From positions 2,710,001 through 2,774,000 of the forward strand of contig NZ_JAATJI010000001.1 of the NCBI RefSeq assembly GCF_011927825.1: DNA of 64,000 bases, written 5' to 3'. Shown here in pieces: positions 28,408 to 35,982 of this stretch. Each line of letters opens with the position of its first letter. The stretch's first letter is position 1. The notes beneath the pieces were generated by a model. The model was not told the origin of the DNA. It searched no databases and saw only the letters and a list, made by a program, of their open reading frames with translations. The position numbers and the translations under genes were made by a program. Source of the DNA: Polymorphobacter fuscus. Its GTDB lineage: Bacteria; Pseudomonadota; Alphaproteobacteria; Sphingomonadales; Sphingomonadaceae.

Positions 28408-28411
28408 TTCG

Positions 28412-28446
28412 ACCCGTCACCCCCGCGAAGGCGGGGGTCCATCTCC
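28412..28446 (+). repeat. Left inverted repeat flanking the GIY-YIG gene
   Basis: A 35-bp repeat containing its own hairpin, ACCCCCGC / GCGGGGGT around GAAG. Its exact reverse complement occurs at 28787-28821, on the other side of the GIY-YIG gene. It lies 5 bp after the ettA stop and so probably also ends that transcript. Confidence 0.9.
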
Positions 28447-28465
28447 AGATCCCGGGAGCGTGCGG

Positions 28466-28816
28466 ATGGACCCGGGCGGCTTCGTCTACATTCTTGCCAG
28501 CCGCAAGCAGGGGACGCTGTACATCGGTGTCACCTCCGACCTCGTCAGACGGATTTCGGAGCATCGGCTGGACCTGACGCCGGGGTTTACCTCCCGCCAT
28601 GGCGTCAAGCGCCTCGTCTGGATGGAACGGTACGACGATATCGCGCTTGCCATCGGGCGCGAAAAGCAGATGAAGAGATGGAACCGCGACTGGAAGATCC
28701 GGCTGGTCGAAGCCGGCAATCCGGACTGGGACGATCTAGCGGTGTCGGTGCTTGGTTTTGCGCCCTTGCCTTATACGCTGAGTTCGGGAGATGGACCCCC
28801 GCCTTCGCGGGGGTGA
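28466..28816 (+). CDS. GIY-YIG nuclease domain protein enclosed by inverted repeats
   Basis: A 116-residue single-domain GIY-YIG protein. The motif reads FVYILAS...GTLYIGVTSDL near residues 6-25, followed by the catalytic Arg in VRRISEHR near 29 and Glu in WMERYDD near 53, then IGREKQMKRWNRDWKIRLVE. The fold makes single DNA-strand cuts; stand-alone small members have no settled role. The first codons begin 20 bp after the left 35-bp repeat, and the last 10 codons and the stop (tail GDGPPPSRG) are encoded by the right repeat itself. The gene and repeats thus form one compact unit of about 410 bp dropped between ettA and the PNPOx gene. Confidence 0.92.
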   Translation: MDPGGFVYILASRKQGTLYIGVTSDLVRRISEHRLDLTPGFTSRHGVKRLVWMERYDDIALAIGREKQMKRWNRDWKIRLVEAGNPDWDDLAVSVLGFAPLPYTLSSGDGPPPSRG

Positions 28817-28821
28817 CGGGT
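28787..28821 (-). repeat. Right inverted repeat flanking the GIY-YIG gene
   Basis: Exact reverse complement of 28412-28446 over 35 bp. It supplies the last codons and stop of the GIY-YIG reading frame. Confidence 0.9.
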
Positions 28822-28846
28822 GTTCTTGGGGCACCCACTCCCTCTT

Positions 28847-28878
28847 CGTCACCCCCGCGAAGGCGGGGGTTCATCTCC
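28847..28878 (+). repeat. Third copy of the 35-bp repeat
   Basis: A 32-bp match to the left repeat in the same direction with a single C-to-T change, 25 bp beyond the right repeat. Three copies thus lie within 470 bp, in the order forward, reverse, forward. Confidence 0.88.
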
Positions 28879-28913
28879 ATATCTTGCAAGGTACGCCACC
28901 GCACCCGCCACCC

Positions 28914-29504
28914 TCACGGCACCACCCACGCCCCCGCCCAGCCATCCTTCGCCGCGAACCGCGCCCGCCGGTGCCCTGCTTGCGCCAGATGCAGCCGGTC
29001 GATCGCCGTCACCGTGACCAGCAGCAGGGCAAAATTCGGCCGCGCTGGCAGAAGCTCGGCCTCGTCGGGCTTGCGGCCTTCGACCCACGCCGGCAGGCCC
29101 GACCCGGGCGCCGGCAGCGGCGTTCCCGGCGCCGCTTCGGCGAGATAGCAGCGCCGTGCGAACGGCGTCGACGTTGCCCAGATCGCGTCGACCTCGGCAC
29201 CGGTCGTGACCACCCGCGCTGTCCCCGCCAGCCGCAGCTGCACCGCCGCCGCCGGGTCATAGGCGAGGACACCGACCCGCGCCCCGTCCAGCGCTGCACA
29301 TTTGGGCGACCGCGCATCGGTGTGGAAGCGCAGCGTCGCTGTCGCCCGATCGGCGGCGCGCAGCACCATCACCCGGGCGTCGGGGGCGCCGTCGCCGCCG
29401 ATGCTCGTCACGACCGGCGTGTGGACCGGGCTGCGCCGGTCGCCGGCACCGTCCGAAAGCAATCGCCAGGCGGCGTCGAGCACATCGGCAAGGCTGTCGG
29501 TCAT
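28914..29504 (-). CDS. Pyridoxamine 5'-phosphate oxidase-family FMN-binding protein
   Basis: A 196-residue split-barrel flavin-binding protein. The N-terminal part has PVVTSIGGDGAPDARVMVLR near residue 32 and LRFHTDARSPKCAAL near 63, both usual in the PNPOx/Alr4036-like group, followed by AAVQLRLAGTARVVTTGAEV. The C-terminal dimer segment PNFALLLVTVTAIDRLHLAQ is also present. It may be a pyridoxamine oxidase relative, but the true cofactor and substrate are not shown. MTDSLADVL at 29504 is chosen as the start over an open extension. Confidence 0.85.
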   Translation of the reverse strand: MTDSLADVLDAAWRLLSDGAGDRRSPVHTPVVTSIGGDGAPDARVMVLRAADRATATLRFHTDARSPKCAALDGARVGVLAYDPAAAVQLRLAGTARVVTTGAEVDAIWATSTPFARRCYLAEAAPGTPLPAPGSGLPAWVEGRKPDEAELLPARPNFALLLVTVTAIDRLHLAQAGHRRARFAAKDGWAGAWVVP

Positions 29505-29677
29505 GCCCCCTGATGCCAAGGACCGCGGGCCGCCGCAACCCGCAGGCCGCCGCTGCGCCGTGCCGCAGAACTGCCGCATTTCGTCCCATGCAAGTCCCCC
29601 GGCAGGAACCGCGCCGCGCCGCCACGGGTTTGTCCATCACTTGCCGGCTTGGCAAGCCGCACTTGAGGAGTATCGAG

Positions 29678-30436
29678 ATGTCCACCAGCTACAGCGATGC
29701 CGCGCTCGCCGATGGCGGCAGCCGCGACGCCAATACCCTGATCAGCGCCGACAAGGTGCATGGCACCGAAGTCTTCAACCACGCCGGCGATCGCCTTGGC
29801 ACGGTCGATTCGATCATGATCGACAAGATCCACGGCGATGTCGCCTATGTCGTCATGTCGTTCGGCGGCTTCCTTGGCATCGGCGAAAAATATCACCCGC
29901 TCCCTTGGGATGTGCTCGACTATGACACGTCGCTCGGCGGCTATCGCGTCGATCTCGACCGCGAAGCGCTGACCGATGCGCCGGCCTATGGCCGCGACGA
30001 CATGGACGCGTTCGATTATGATCGCGGCGGGTCGGACATCGACAGCTATTATGCCGACACACCGCGCGCCTCGAAGTCGCACGGCGCGACGTCGCACACC
30101 GACAAGGCGAGCGGCGAACCGCTTCCGGCCGGTATCGACGAATCGAACCGCAGCGATGCCAATGACGGTATCGAACGCCCGCTCGGCTTTTACAGCAGCC
30201 AGGCCCAGGCCGATCGCAACGCCGACCTGCCGGGCAAGCACCAGACCAACGAAGTCGCCAAGGAACCCGAGGTGCCGGGCTTCTTCAGCCCCGAACAGCA
30301 GAAGAAGCGCAACCTGGGCGAGGACGGCGCCGCGCGCGTCGTCGGGCCCGAGGGCCAGCAGTCGGCCCATGAGTATGAAAAGGGCACCGGCGAGCCGGCA
30401 GAGGAATATAAGGACGACCTGCCGCAGAGCCGTTAA
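29678..30436 (+). CDS. PRC-barrel domain protein with long acidic tail
   Basis: A 252-residue cytoplasmic protein. The PRC-barrel covers about residues 18-90 (ISADKVHGTEVFNHAGDRLG, then VAYVVMSFGGFLGIGEKYHP and LPWDVLDYDTSLGGYRVDLD). The rest is hydrophilic and probably disordered, rich in Asp, Glu, Gln and Ser, ending KGTGEPAEEYKDDLPQSR. PRC-barrels bind RNA-processing or photosynthetic partners; similar sphingomonad proteins appear in stress responses, which is an inference. Start ATG has GAGGAG 8 bases upstream. A GCAA-looped terminator follows. Confidence 0.9.
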   Translation: MSTSYSDAALADGGSRDANTLISADKVHGTEVFNHAGDRLGTVDSIMIDKIHGDVAYVVMSFGGFLGIGEKYHPLPWDVLDYDTSLGGYRVDLDREALTDAPAYGRDDMDAFDYDRGGSDIDSYYADTPRASKSHGATSHTDKASGEPLPAGIDESNRSDANDGIERPLGFYSSQAQADRNADLPGKHQTNEVAKEPEVPGFFSPEQQKKRNLGEDGAARVVGPEGQQSAHEYEKGTGEPAEEYKDDLPQSR

Positions 30437-30457
30437 GCCCTGCAGCATCTGACGAAG

Positions 30458-30488
30458 GGCGGCGTCGGGCAACCGGCGCCGCCTTTTT
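30458..30488 (+). terminator. Intrinsic terminator after the PRC-barrel gene
   Basis: Stem GGCGGCG (30458-30464) with CGCCGCC (30477-30483), extended inward by CGG/CCG, closed by GCAA and followed by TTTTT. The last base overlaps the stop codon of the convergent HAD gene. Confidence 0.9.
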
Positions 30489-31177
30489 CATGGGCGCGGC
30501 AGGCTGTTCTGTGGCCGGCACGCGGCGACCAGCCAGTCGCGGACTTCGTCCAGGTTGGCAGCGATGGCGAGGCACAGCGATCGCATCTCGGCGGTGGCCG
30601 GCAGCAGGTCGGGAACCATGATCACCGGAACGCCGGCGGCATGCGCCGCGCGCACGCCATTGTGGCTGTCCTCGAGCGCCAGGCAGGCGGCCGGCGCCTG
30701 GCGCAGCGCGGCCGCGGCCGCAAGGTACAGATCGGGGTCGGGCTTGCCGCGCGCGACATCGTCGCGGGTCAGCACGACATCCATGTGCGGCCGCAGCCCC
30801 ATGTGCCCGAGATGGGCATCGGCGGCGACGCGCCGGCTCGAAGTCGCGACACCGCGCGGAATGCCGAGCGCGGCGACGGTTTCGACGATCAGCCGCGCGC
30901 CGGGCTGCAGCGGCCGTTCGTCGCCGTATCGCTCGGTCTTCACGCGGGCCTGGATGGCGCGCATTTCGTCATAGTCGAAGTCGGGGCCATGGGTTGCCAC
31001 CAGCTGGATGCGGTTGACGTCGTCCGGCATGCCGATCAGCGGCACGAAATCGGCCTCTGTCATCGCAAAGCCCAGCTCGGCCATCGCCGCGATCATCGTC
31101 TCGCGGCTGATCCGCTCCGTATCGAGCAACAATCCATCCATGTCGAAGATGACGGCGGCGGGGCACAAGGTGAGCAT
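30488..31177 (-). CDS. HAD-superfamily phosphatase (beta-phosphoglucomutase-like)
   Basis: A 229-residue HAD hydrolase. Motif I is VIFDMDGLLLDTE near residue 9 with both catalytic Asp; motif II is GVATSSRR near 114; motif III uses the Lys in ARGKPDPDLYLAAA near 146; motif IV is CLALEDSHNGVRAAHAAGV near 170. The helical cap between motifs I and II is the beta-phosphoglucomutase/phosphonatase type. The substrate is probably a sugar or polyol phosphate. Confidence 0.92.
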   Translation of the reverse strand: MLTLCPAAVIFDMDGLLLDTERISRETMIAAMAELGFAMTEADFVPLIGMPDDVNRIQLVATHGPDFDYDEMRAIQARVKTERYGDERPLQPGARLIVETVAALGIPRGVATSSRRVAADAHLGHMGLRPHMDVVLTRDDVARGKPDPDLYLAAAAALRQAPAACLALEDSHNGVRAAHAAGVPVIMVPDLLPATAEMRSLCLAIAANLDEVRDWLVAACRPQNSLPRP

Positions 31178-31234
31178 GGCCGCCGCGATGGCCGGATCGC
31201 ACCATCGCTGTCAACGCCATTGCCGCGATCGGGC

Positions 31235-31828
31235 TCAGCCGTCGATGGCGTTCGCCCGGACATAGGCCGGCCGCGCCCGCAGCCGCTCGACATAGTCGGA
31301 CAGCGCCGGAGTCGGCGTCAGCATGCCGAACTGCATCGGCCAGTCGATCTGCGACCCGGCATAGACATCGGCGGCGCTGAAATCGTCGCCCGCCAGCCAG
31401 GGATGGCGCGTCACCGCGGCATCGATCGCGGCGATGGTGCGATCGAAATCGCCATAGCCGAGCATGCGCTGCTGTTCGTCATCGGGCTCCAGCTTGCGAT
31501 ACCGGTCCATGATCGCCGCTTCGACCGGCCCCGCGGCGAAGAACAGCCAGCGATAATAATCGCCGCGCCGCGCCGGCGGCGGGGCCAGCCCGGCATCGGG
31601 AAAGGCATCGGCGAGATAGGCACAGATGGCGGCACATTCGGTGACGGTCTGGTCGCCATGGCGAAGCGCCGGCACCTTGCCCATCGGATTGATCGCCAGA
31701 TATTCGGGCGTCTTCATCGCCCCCTCGTAATCGAGGATCACCGTCTCGTACGGAACGCCGACCTCCTCGAGCATGAAACGGGCGGTCCGACCGCGCGATT
31801 GCGGGTTGGTGTAAAGGATCAGGTCCAT
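31235..31828 (-). CDS. Glutathione S-transferase family protein
   Basis: A 197-residue GST. The thioredoxin-like N-domain starts MDLILYTNPQSRGRTARFML with SRGR at the glutathione thiol site, and has NPMGKVPALRHGDQTVTECA with the cis-Pro and Glu/Ser-type contact near residue 55. The all-helical C-domain follows, with HPWLAGDDFSAADVYAG near 145, a conserved GST folding signature. GGGGAG precedes the start at 31828; a longer open frame is rejected. Confidence 0.93.
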   Translation of the reverse strand: MDLILYTNPQSRGRTARFMLEEVGVPYETVILDYEGAMKTPEYLAINPMGKVPALRHGDQTVTECAAICAYLADAFPDAGLAPPPARRGDYYRWLFFAAGPVEAAIMDRYRKLEPDDEQQRMLGYGDFDRTIAAIDAAVTRHPWLAGDDFSAADVYAGSQIDWPMQFGMLTPTPALSDYVERLRARPAYVRANAIDG

Positions 31829-31904
31829 GCCGCGACTCCCCAGGAACAATAAGGGAACATTGCCGATCCGGAACGCATCCGTCAAGATCGTTCGAGCGCG
31901 GGTG

Positions 31905-33443
31905 TCAGGCAGCCCCCTCCAGCGCCTTCATCTTCGCAATCTTCTCGCGCCACACCATCGGCCCGGTCGCATGGACGCTTTCGCCTGTTGAATCGACGGC
32001 GACCGTCACCGGCATGCCCTGGACGGTGAATTCATAGATCGCCTCCATCCCCAGGTCCTCGAACGCCAGCACCTTCGAAGCCTTTATCGCCTTCGACACC
32101 AGATAGGCGGCACCGCCGACGGCCATCAGATAGGCGGCCTTGTGCTTGCGGATCGCGTCGATCCCGGCCGGCCCGCGCTCGGCCTTGCCGACCATCGCGA
32201 TCAGCCCGGTCTGCGCCAGCATGGTCTCGGTGAACTTGTCCATCCGCGTCGCGGTCGTCGGCCCGGCCGGACCCACCACTTCATCGCGCACCGGGTCGAC
32301 CGGGCCGACATAATAGATGACGCGATTGGTGAAATCGACCGGCAGCGTCTCGCCGCGCGCCAGCATGTCGGTCATGCGCTTGTGTGCGGCGTCGCGCCCG
32401 GTCAGCATCCGGCCATTGAGCAGCAACCGGTCGCCCGGCTGCCACGATGCCACGATCGCCGGCGTCAACGTGTCGAGGTCGACACGGATCGCTTGCCGGG
32501 ACGGCGTCCAGGCGACCTGCGGCCAATCGACGAGGTTGGGCGCCTCCAGATAGGCGGGCCCCGAGCCGTCGAGGACGAAATGCGCATGGCGGGTCGCGGC
32601 GCAATTGGGGATCATCGCGATCGGCTTCGATGCGGCATGGGTCGGCGTGTCGAGGATCTTCACGTCGAGCACCGTCGACAGCCCGCCCAGCCCCTGCGCG
32701 CCGATGCCGAGATCGTTGACCGCGTCGAACAGTTCGATCCGCAGTTCCTCGATCTTCGAATTCGGCCCGCGCGCCTGCAATTCCGCCATGTCGATCGGCA
32801 GCATCAGCGATTCCTTGGCGAGCAGCATCGCCTTTTCCGCCGACCCGCCGATGCCGATGCCGAGCATGCCCGGCGGGCACCAGCCGGCGCCCATCAGCGG
32901 CACGGTGCTGACCACCCAGTCGCGGATGGAATCGCTGGGGTTGAGCATGGCGAACTTGGTCTTGTTCTCGCTGCCGCCGCCCTTGGCTGCCACGGTGATC
33001 TCCACCGTGTCGCCGGGCACCAGCTCGACATGCGTCACCGCCGGCGTGTTGTCGCGGGTGTTGGTGCGGCCAAAGGCGGGATCGGCGACGATCGAGGCGC
33101 GCAACCGGTTGTCCGGGTTCAGATACGCCCGCCGCACGCCTTCGTCGATCATCTCGGCAAGCGTCATGGTGGCGCCCGCGCCCTTGTGGCCCCAGCGCAC
33201 GTTCATGCCGACCTTGACGAAGGCGACGACGATGCCGGTATCCTGGCAGATCGGCCGATGCCCTTCGGCGCACATCCGGCTGTTGGTCAGGATCTGCGCG
33301 ATCGCATCCTTGGCCGCTGGCCCCTGTTCGGCGTCATGGGCGCGCCCCAGCGCCCGGATATAGTCCATCGGGTGGAAATAGCTGATGTACTGCAGCGCGT
33401 CCGCCACCGATTCAATGACGTCGTCCTGGGCGATAAGGGTCAC
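31905..33443 (-). CDS. fumA: Fumarate hydratase class I (iron-sulfur)
   Basis: Oxygen-sensitive [4Fe-4S] fumarase of the TCA cycle, 512 residues. The three cluster Cys are in HRPICQDTGIVVAF near residue 65, GAGWCPPGMLGIGIGG near 185, and IPNCAATRHAHF near 280. The C-terminal beta-domain has DVPR-type VYYVGPVDPVRDEVVGPAGP near 375. The GTG at 33443, with GGAAG 9 bases upstream, gives the usual family start VTLIAQDDVIESVADALQYI; the TTG at 33470 is a weaker alternative. Confidence 0.95.
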   Translation of the reverse strand: MTLIAQDDVIESVADALQYISYFHPMDYIRALGRAHDAEQGPAAKDAIAQILTNSRMCAEGHRPICQDTGIVVAFVKVGMNVRWGHKGAGATMTLAEMIDEGVRRAYLNPDNRLRASIVADPAFGRTNTRDNTPAVTHVELVPGDTVEITVAAKGGGSENKTKFAMLNPSDSIRDWVVSTVPLMGAGWCPPGMLGIGIGGSAEKAMLLAKESLMLPIDMAELQARGPNSKIEELRIELFDAVNDLGIGAQGLGGLSTVLDVKILDTPTHAASKPIAMIPNCAATRHAHFVLDGSGPAYLEAPNLVDWPQVAWTPSRQAIRVDLDTLTPAIVASWQPGDRLLLNGRMLTGRDAAHKRMTDMLARGETLPVDFTNRVIYYVGPVDPVRDEVVGPAGPTTATRMDKFTETMLAQTGLIAMVGKAERGPAGIDAIRKHKAAYLMAVGGAAYLVSKAIKASKVLAFEDLGMEAIYEFTVQGMPVTVAVDSTGESVHATGPMVWREKIAKMKALEGAA

Positions 33444-33802
33444 GATCTGGGTCTTCCGGGGGTGCGGCAACTGCGCGTCGCATAGCCCGCGGCGCCGTTG
33501 CGGTCCACCGCCGAATCATTTGGCCCGGCAAGCCCTTGGGCGTGTTTGCCGCGGCGCGAAAGGCCCGGAAAAAGATAAATTGGGCTTGTGTTTCAAAGCG
33601 GATCAGGCACAATCTGTAGCTCGGGGACAGGCGCCGTCACACAAGCTGTGGTGGCACAGGTCGAAGGAGGGCAGACCATCGGCACAACGCCGGGCCACAA
33701 CGCCGGTTGTGGATAACGGGGATAAGTGCACGCGCACGGATTGGCGCGTGACCCCGGTTTGTTCTCATTCTACCATCCCCCGGCAGGATCGATTCGGGAG
33801 TG
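33444..33802 (+). promoter_or_regulatory. nrdA control region with paired NrdR boxes
   Basis: A 359-bp gap between the divergent fumarase and nrdA genes. Two palindromic NrdR-like boxes, GGCACAATCTGTAG (33606-33619) and CACACAAGCTGTGGTG (33638-33653), are 32 bp apart by alignment of their CACAA cores, the three-turn spacing NrdR requires. They lie about 150-200 bp before the coding start. The DnaA box at 33708 follows. NrdR represses class I RNR genes in most bacteria, so repression here is an inference from the family. Confidence 0.75.
33708..33716 (-). promoter_or_regulatory. dnaA box: Perfect DnaA box in the nrdA leader
   Basis: TGTGGATAA, the complement of TTATCCACA, inside TGTGGATAACGGGGATAAGT. 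DnaA control of nrd genes is known from E. coli. The same 17-bp core occurs at 4598. Confidence 0.7.
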
Positions 33803-35725
33803 ATGCGGGTGAGCGAATTTCAGACCATGGCCGATCGTGACGGCCACAGCGAGGACGTGCTGACCCGCGATCCGGCGCCTGCCGCGGCGGCGCCCGCGCC
33901 CGCGGCGCGTCGCGCCTCCAACGAGGTCATGCCGTGGAAATTCCCGATCACCGTCGATCGCAGCCGCGACGCGCTGCTGACCGACTTCGGCCGCGAAACC
34001 CTCGACGACCGCTATCTGCTCCCCGGCGAATCCTACCAGGACCTGTTCGCCCGCGTCGCTGCCGCCTATGCCGACAACGCCGCCCACGCCCAGCGGCTCT
34101 ACGATCACATGTCGCAGCTGTGGTTCATGCCCTCGACGCCGGTGCTGTCGAACGGCGGCACCGGGCGCGGCCTGCCGATCTCCTGCTATCTCAACTCGGT
34201 CGGTGACAGCCTCGATGCCATCGTCAACACCTGGAACGAAAATGTCTGGCTGGCGTCGCGCGGCGGCGGCATCGGCACCTATTGGGGCAATGTCCGCGGT
34301 ATCGGCGAACCCGTCGGCCTCAACGGCAAGACCAGCGGCATTATCCCCTTCGTCCGCGTCATGGACAGCCTCACCCTCGCCATCAGCCAGGGGTCGCTGC
34401 GCCGCGGTTCGGCCGCCGTCTATCTCGACGTCTCCCACCCCGAAATCGAGGAATTCCTCGAAATCCGCAAGCCGTCGGGGGACTTCAACCGCAAGGCGCT
34501 CAACCTCCACCACGGCGTCCTCATCACCGATGCCTTCATGGCGGCGGTCCGCGACGGCACCGATTTCGACCTCATCAGCCCCAAGACCGGCGAAAAGCGC
34601 GGGCGGGTCGATGCCCGCAGCCTGTTCACCAAGCTCGTCGAAACCCGGCTGGCGACCGGCGAGCCGTACATCATCTTCGTCGATGAAGTGAACCGCACCA
34701 TGCCTAAGCACCAGCGCGACCTGGGGCTGAAGGTCAGCACGTCGAACCTTTGCTCCGAAATCACCCTGCCGACCGGGCCGGACCATCTCGGCAACGACCG
34801 CACCGCCGTCTGCTGCCTGTCGTCGCTCAACCTCGAAACCTGGGACCAGTGGCACGGCGACCCGCAGTTCATTGAAGACTGCATGCGCTTCCTCGACAAT
34901 GTCCTGCAGGATTACATCGACCGCGCCGAACCCGAAATGGCGCGCGCCCGCTATGCGGCGGAACGCGAACGCTCGGTCGGCCTCGGCGTCATGGGGCTGC
35001 ACAGCTTCTACCAGGCGCGCGGCATCGCCTTCGAAGGCGCCATGGCGAAATCGTGGAACCTGAAGATGTTCCGCCACATCCGCGCCCAGGTCGACCAGGC
35101 GTCGATGGCGCTCGCTGCCGAACGCGGCCCGTGCCCCGATGCCGCCGACATGGGCGTCATGGAACGCTTTTCCTGCAAGATGGCGATCGCGCCGACCGCG
35201 AGCATCTCCATCATCGCCGGCGGCACCAGCGCCTGTGTCGAACCCATCCCCGCCAATATCTACACCCACAAGACGCTGTCGGGCAGCTTTTCCATCCGCA
35301 ACCCGTTCCTCGAAAAGCTGCTGATTTCCAAATCGAAGAACAGCGACGCGGTGTGGAACTCCATCCTCGAACAGGGCGGCTCGGTCGGCCATCTCGACTT
35401 CCTGACGGCGGACGAAAAGGCGGTGTTCCGCACCGCCTTCGAAATCGACCAGCGCTGGCTGCTCGAACTCGCCGGCGACCGCACGCCCTATATCGACCAG
35501 GCGCAGTCGCTCAACCTGTTCATCCCGGCGGACGTGGAAAAATGGGACCTGCTCATGCTCCACTATCGCGCCTGGGAGCTCGGCATCAAATCGCTCTATT
35601 ATCTCCGCTCGATGAGCATCCAGCGCGCCGGGTTCGCCGGCGGCGTGGAGGCGGACAACACGCCAGCCGCGCCCATCATGAAGATGGAGATGAAGGATTA
35701 CGACGAATGTCTGGCGTGCCAATAG
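33803..35725 (+). CDS. nrdA: Ribonucleoside-diphosphate reductase class I, alpha subunit
   Basis: Large catalytic subunit that reduces ribonucleotides for DNA synthesis, about 640 residues. Active-site set: PISCYLNSVGDS near residue 126 and the AVCCLSSLNLE pair near 334, NLCSEITLP near 314 for the thiyl Cys and Glu, and the C-terminal redox pair in YDECLACQ. The N-terminus is an Ala/Pro-rich linker of about 40 residues followed directly by the catalytic domain; the usual ATP-cone of E. coli NrdA is absent, explaining the 120-residue shorter chain. A GGGAG site fits best with GTG 33809; ATG 33803 is the conventional choice. Confidence 0.96.
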   Translation: MRVSEFQTMADRDGHSEDVLTRDPAPAAAAPAPAARRASNEVMPWKFPITVDRSRDALLTDFGRETLDDRYLLPGESYQDLFARVAAAYADNAAHAQRLYDHMSQLWFMPSTPVLSNGGTGRGLPISCYLNSVGDSLDAIVNTWNENVWLASRGGGIGTYWGNVRGIGEPVGLNGKTSGIIPFVRVMDSLTLAISQGSLRRGSAAVYLDVSHPEIEEFLEIRKPSGDFNRKALNLHHGVLITDAFMAAVRDGTDFDLISPKTGEKRGRVDARSLFTKLVETRLATGEPYIIFVDEVNRTMPKHQRDLGLKVSTSNLCSEITLPTGPDHLGNDRTAVCCLSSLNLETWDQWHGDPQFIEDCMRFLDNVLQDYIDRAEPEMARARYAAERERSVGLGVMGLHSFYQARGIAFEGAMAKSWNLKMFRHIRAQVDQASMALAAERGPCPDAADMGVMERFSCKMAIAPTASISIIAGGTSACVEPIPANIYTHKTLSGSFSIRNPFLEKLLISKSKNSDAVWNSILEQGGSVGHLDFLTADEKAVFRTAFEIDQRWLLELAGDRTPYIDQAQSLNLFIPADVEKWDLLMLHYRAWELGIKSLYYLRSMSIQRAGFAGGVEADNTPAAPIMKMEMKDYDECLACQ

Positions 35726-35730
35726 CAGGC

Positions 35731-35958
35731 GCCTCCGGCGGCCAGGGCCATTGGCCCCGGACCCCATTCGTCAGAATGCCGTGCCTGACAGCAGGGCATG
35801 ACTCCGGGTGACCGGAGGACCAACGGGCAAGCTGCCCGGTTGGACGGCGAGGGGGCCGCGGCGTTGCATTCCACGACGCAAAGCCACGGCCCCCTCCCAC
35901 AGTTTTGCCCAGGCCCCCGAAACGGGGTCTGGGGCCCAAGGCCCCAGCCGCCGGAGGC
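35731..35958. repeat. Multi-hairpin inverted-repeat element filling the nrdA-nrdB gap
   Basis: The gap is a nested structure. The outer arms, 35731-35768 and 35921-35958, are 38-bp imperfect inverted repeats (start GCCTCCGGCGGC). Inside are four more hairpins: GTCAG/CTGAC (35770-35789), CTCCGG-GTGA-CCGGAG (35802-35817), CAACGGGCA/TGCCCGGTTG (35821-35842), and a 19-bp arm pair GAGGGGGCCG... (35849-35867 with 35878-35896, 17 of 19 matching). Nearly the whole region can fold. It looks like a MITE or a paired REP element between two co-transcribed genes. An arm-like copy lies at 38621-38656. Confidence 0.85.
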
Positions 35959-35982
35959 CATTTCTTCGAAAAGGTAATCCCC

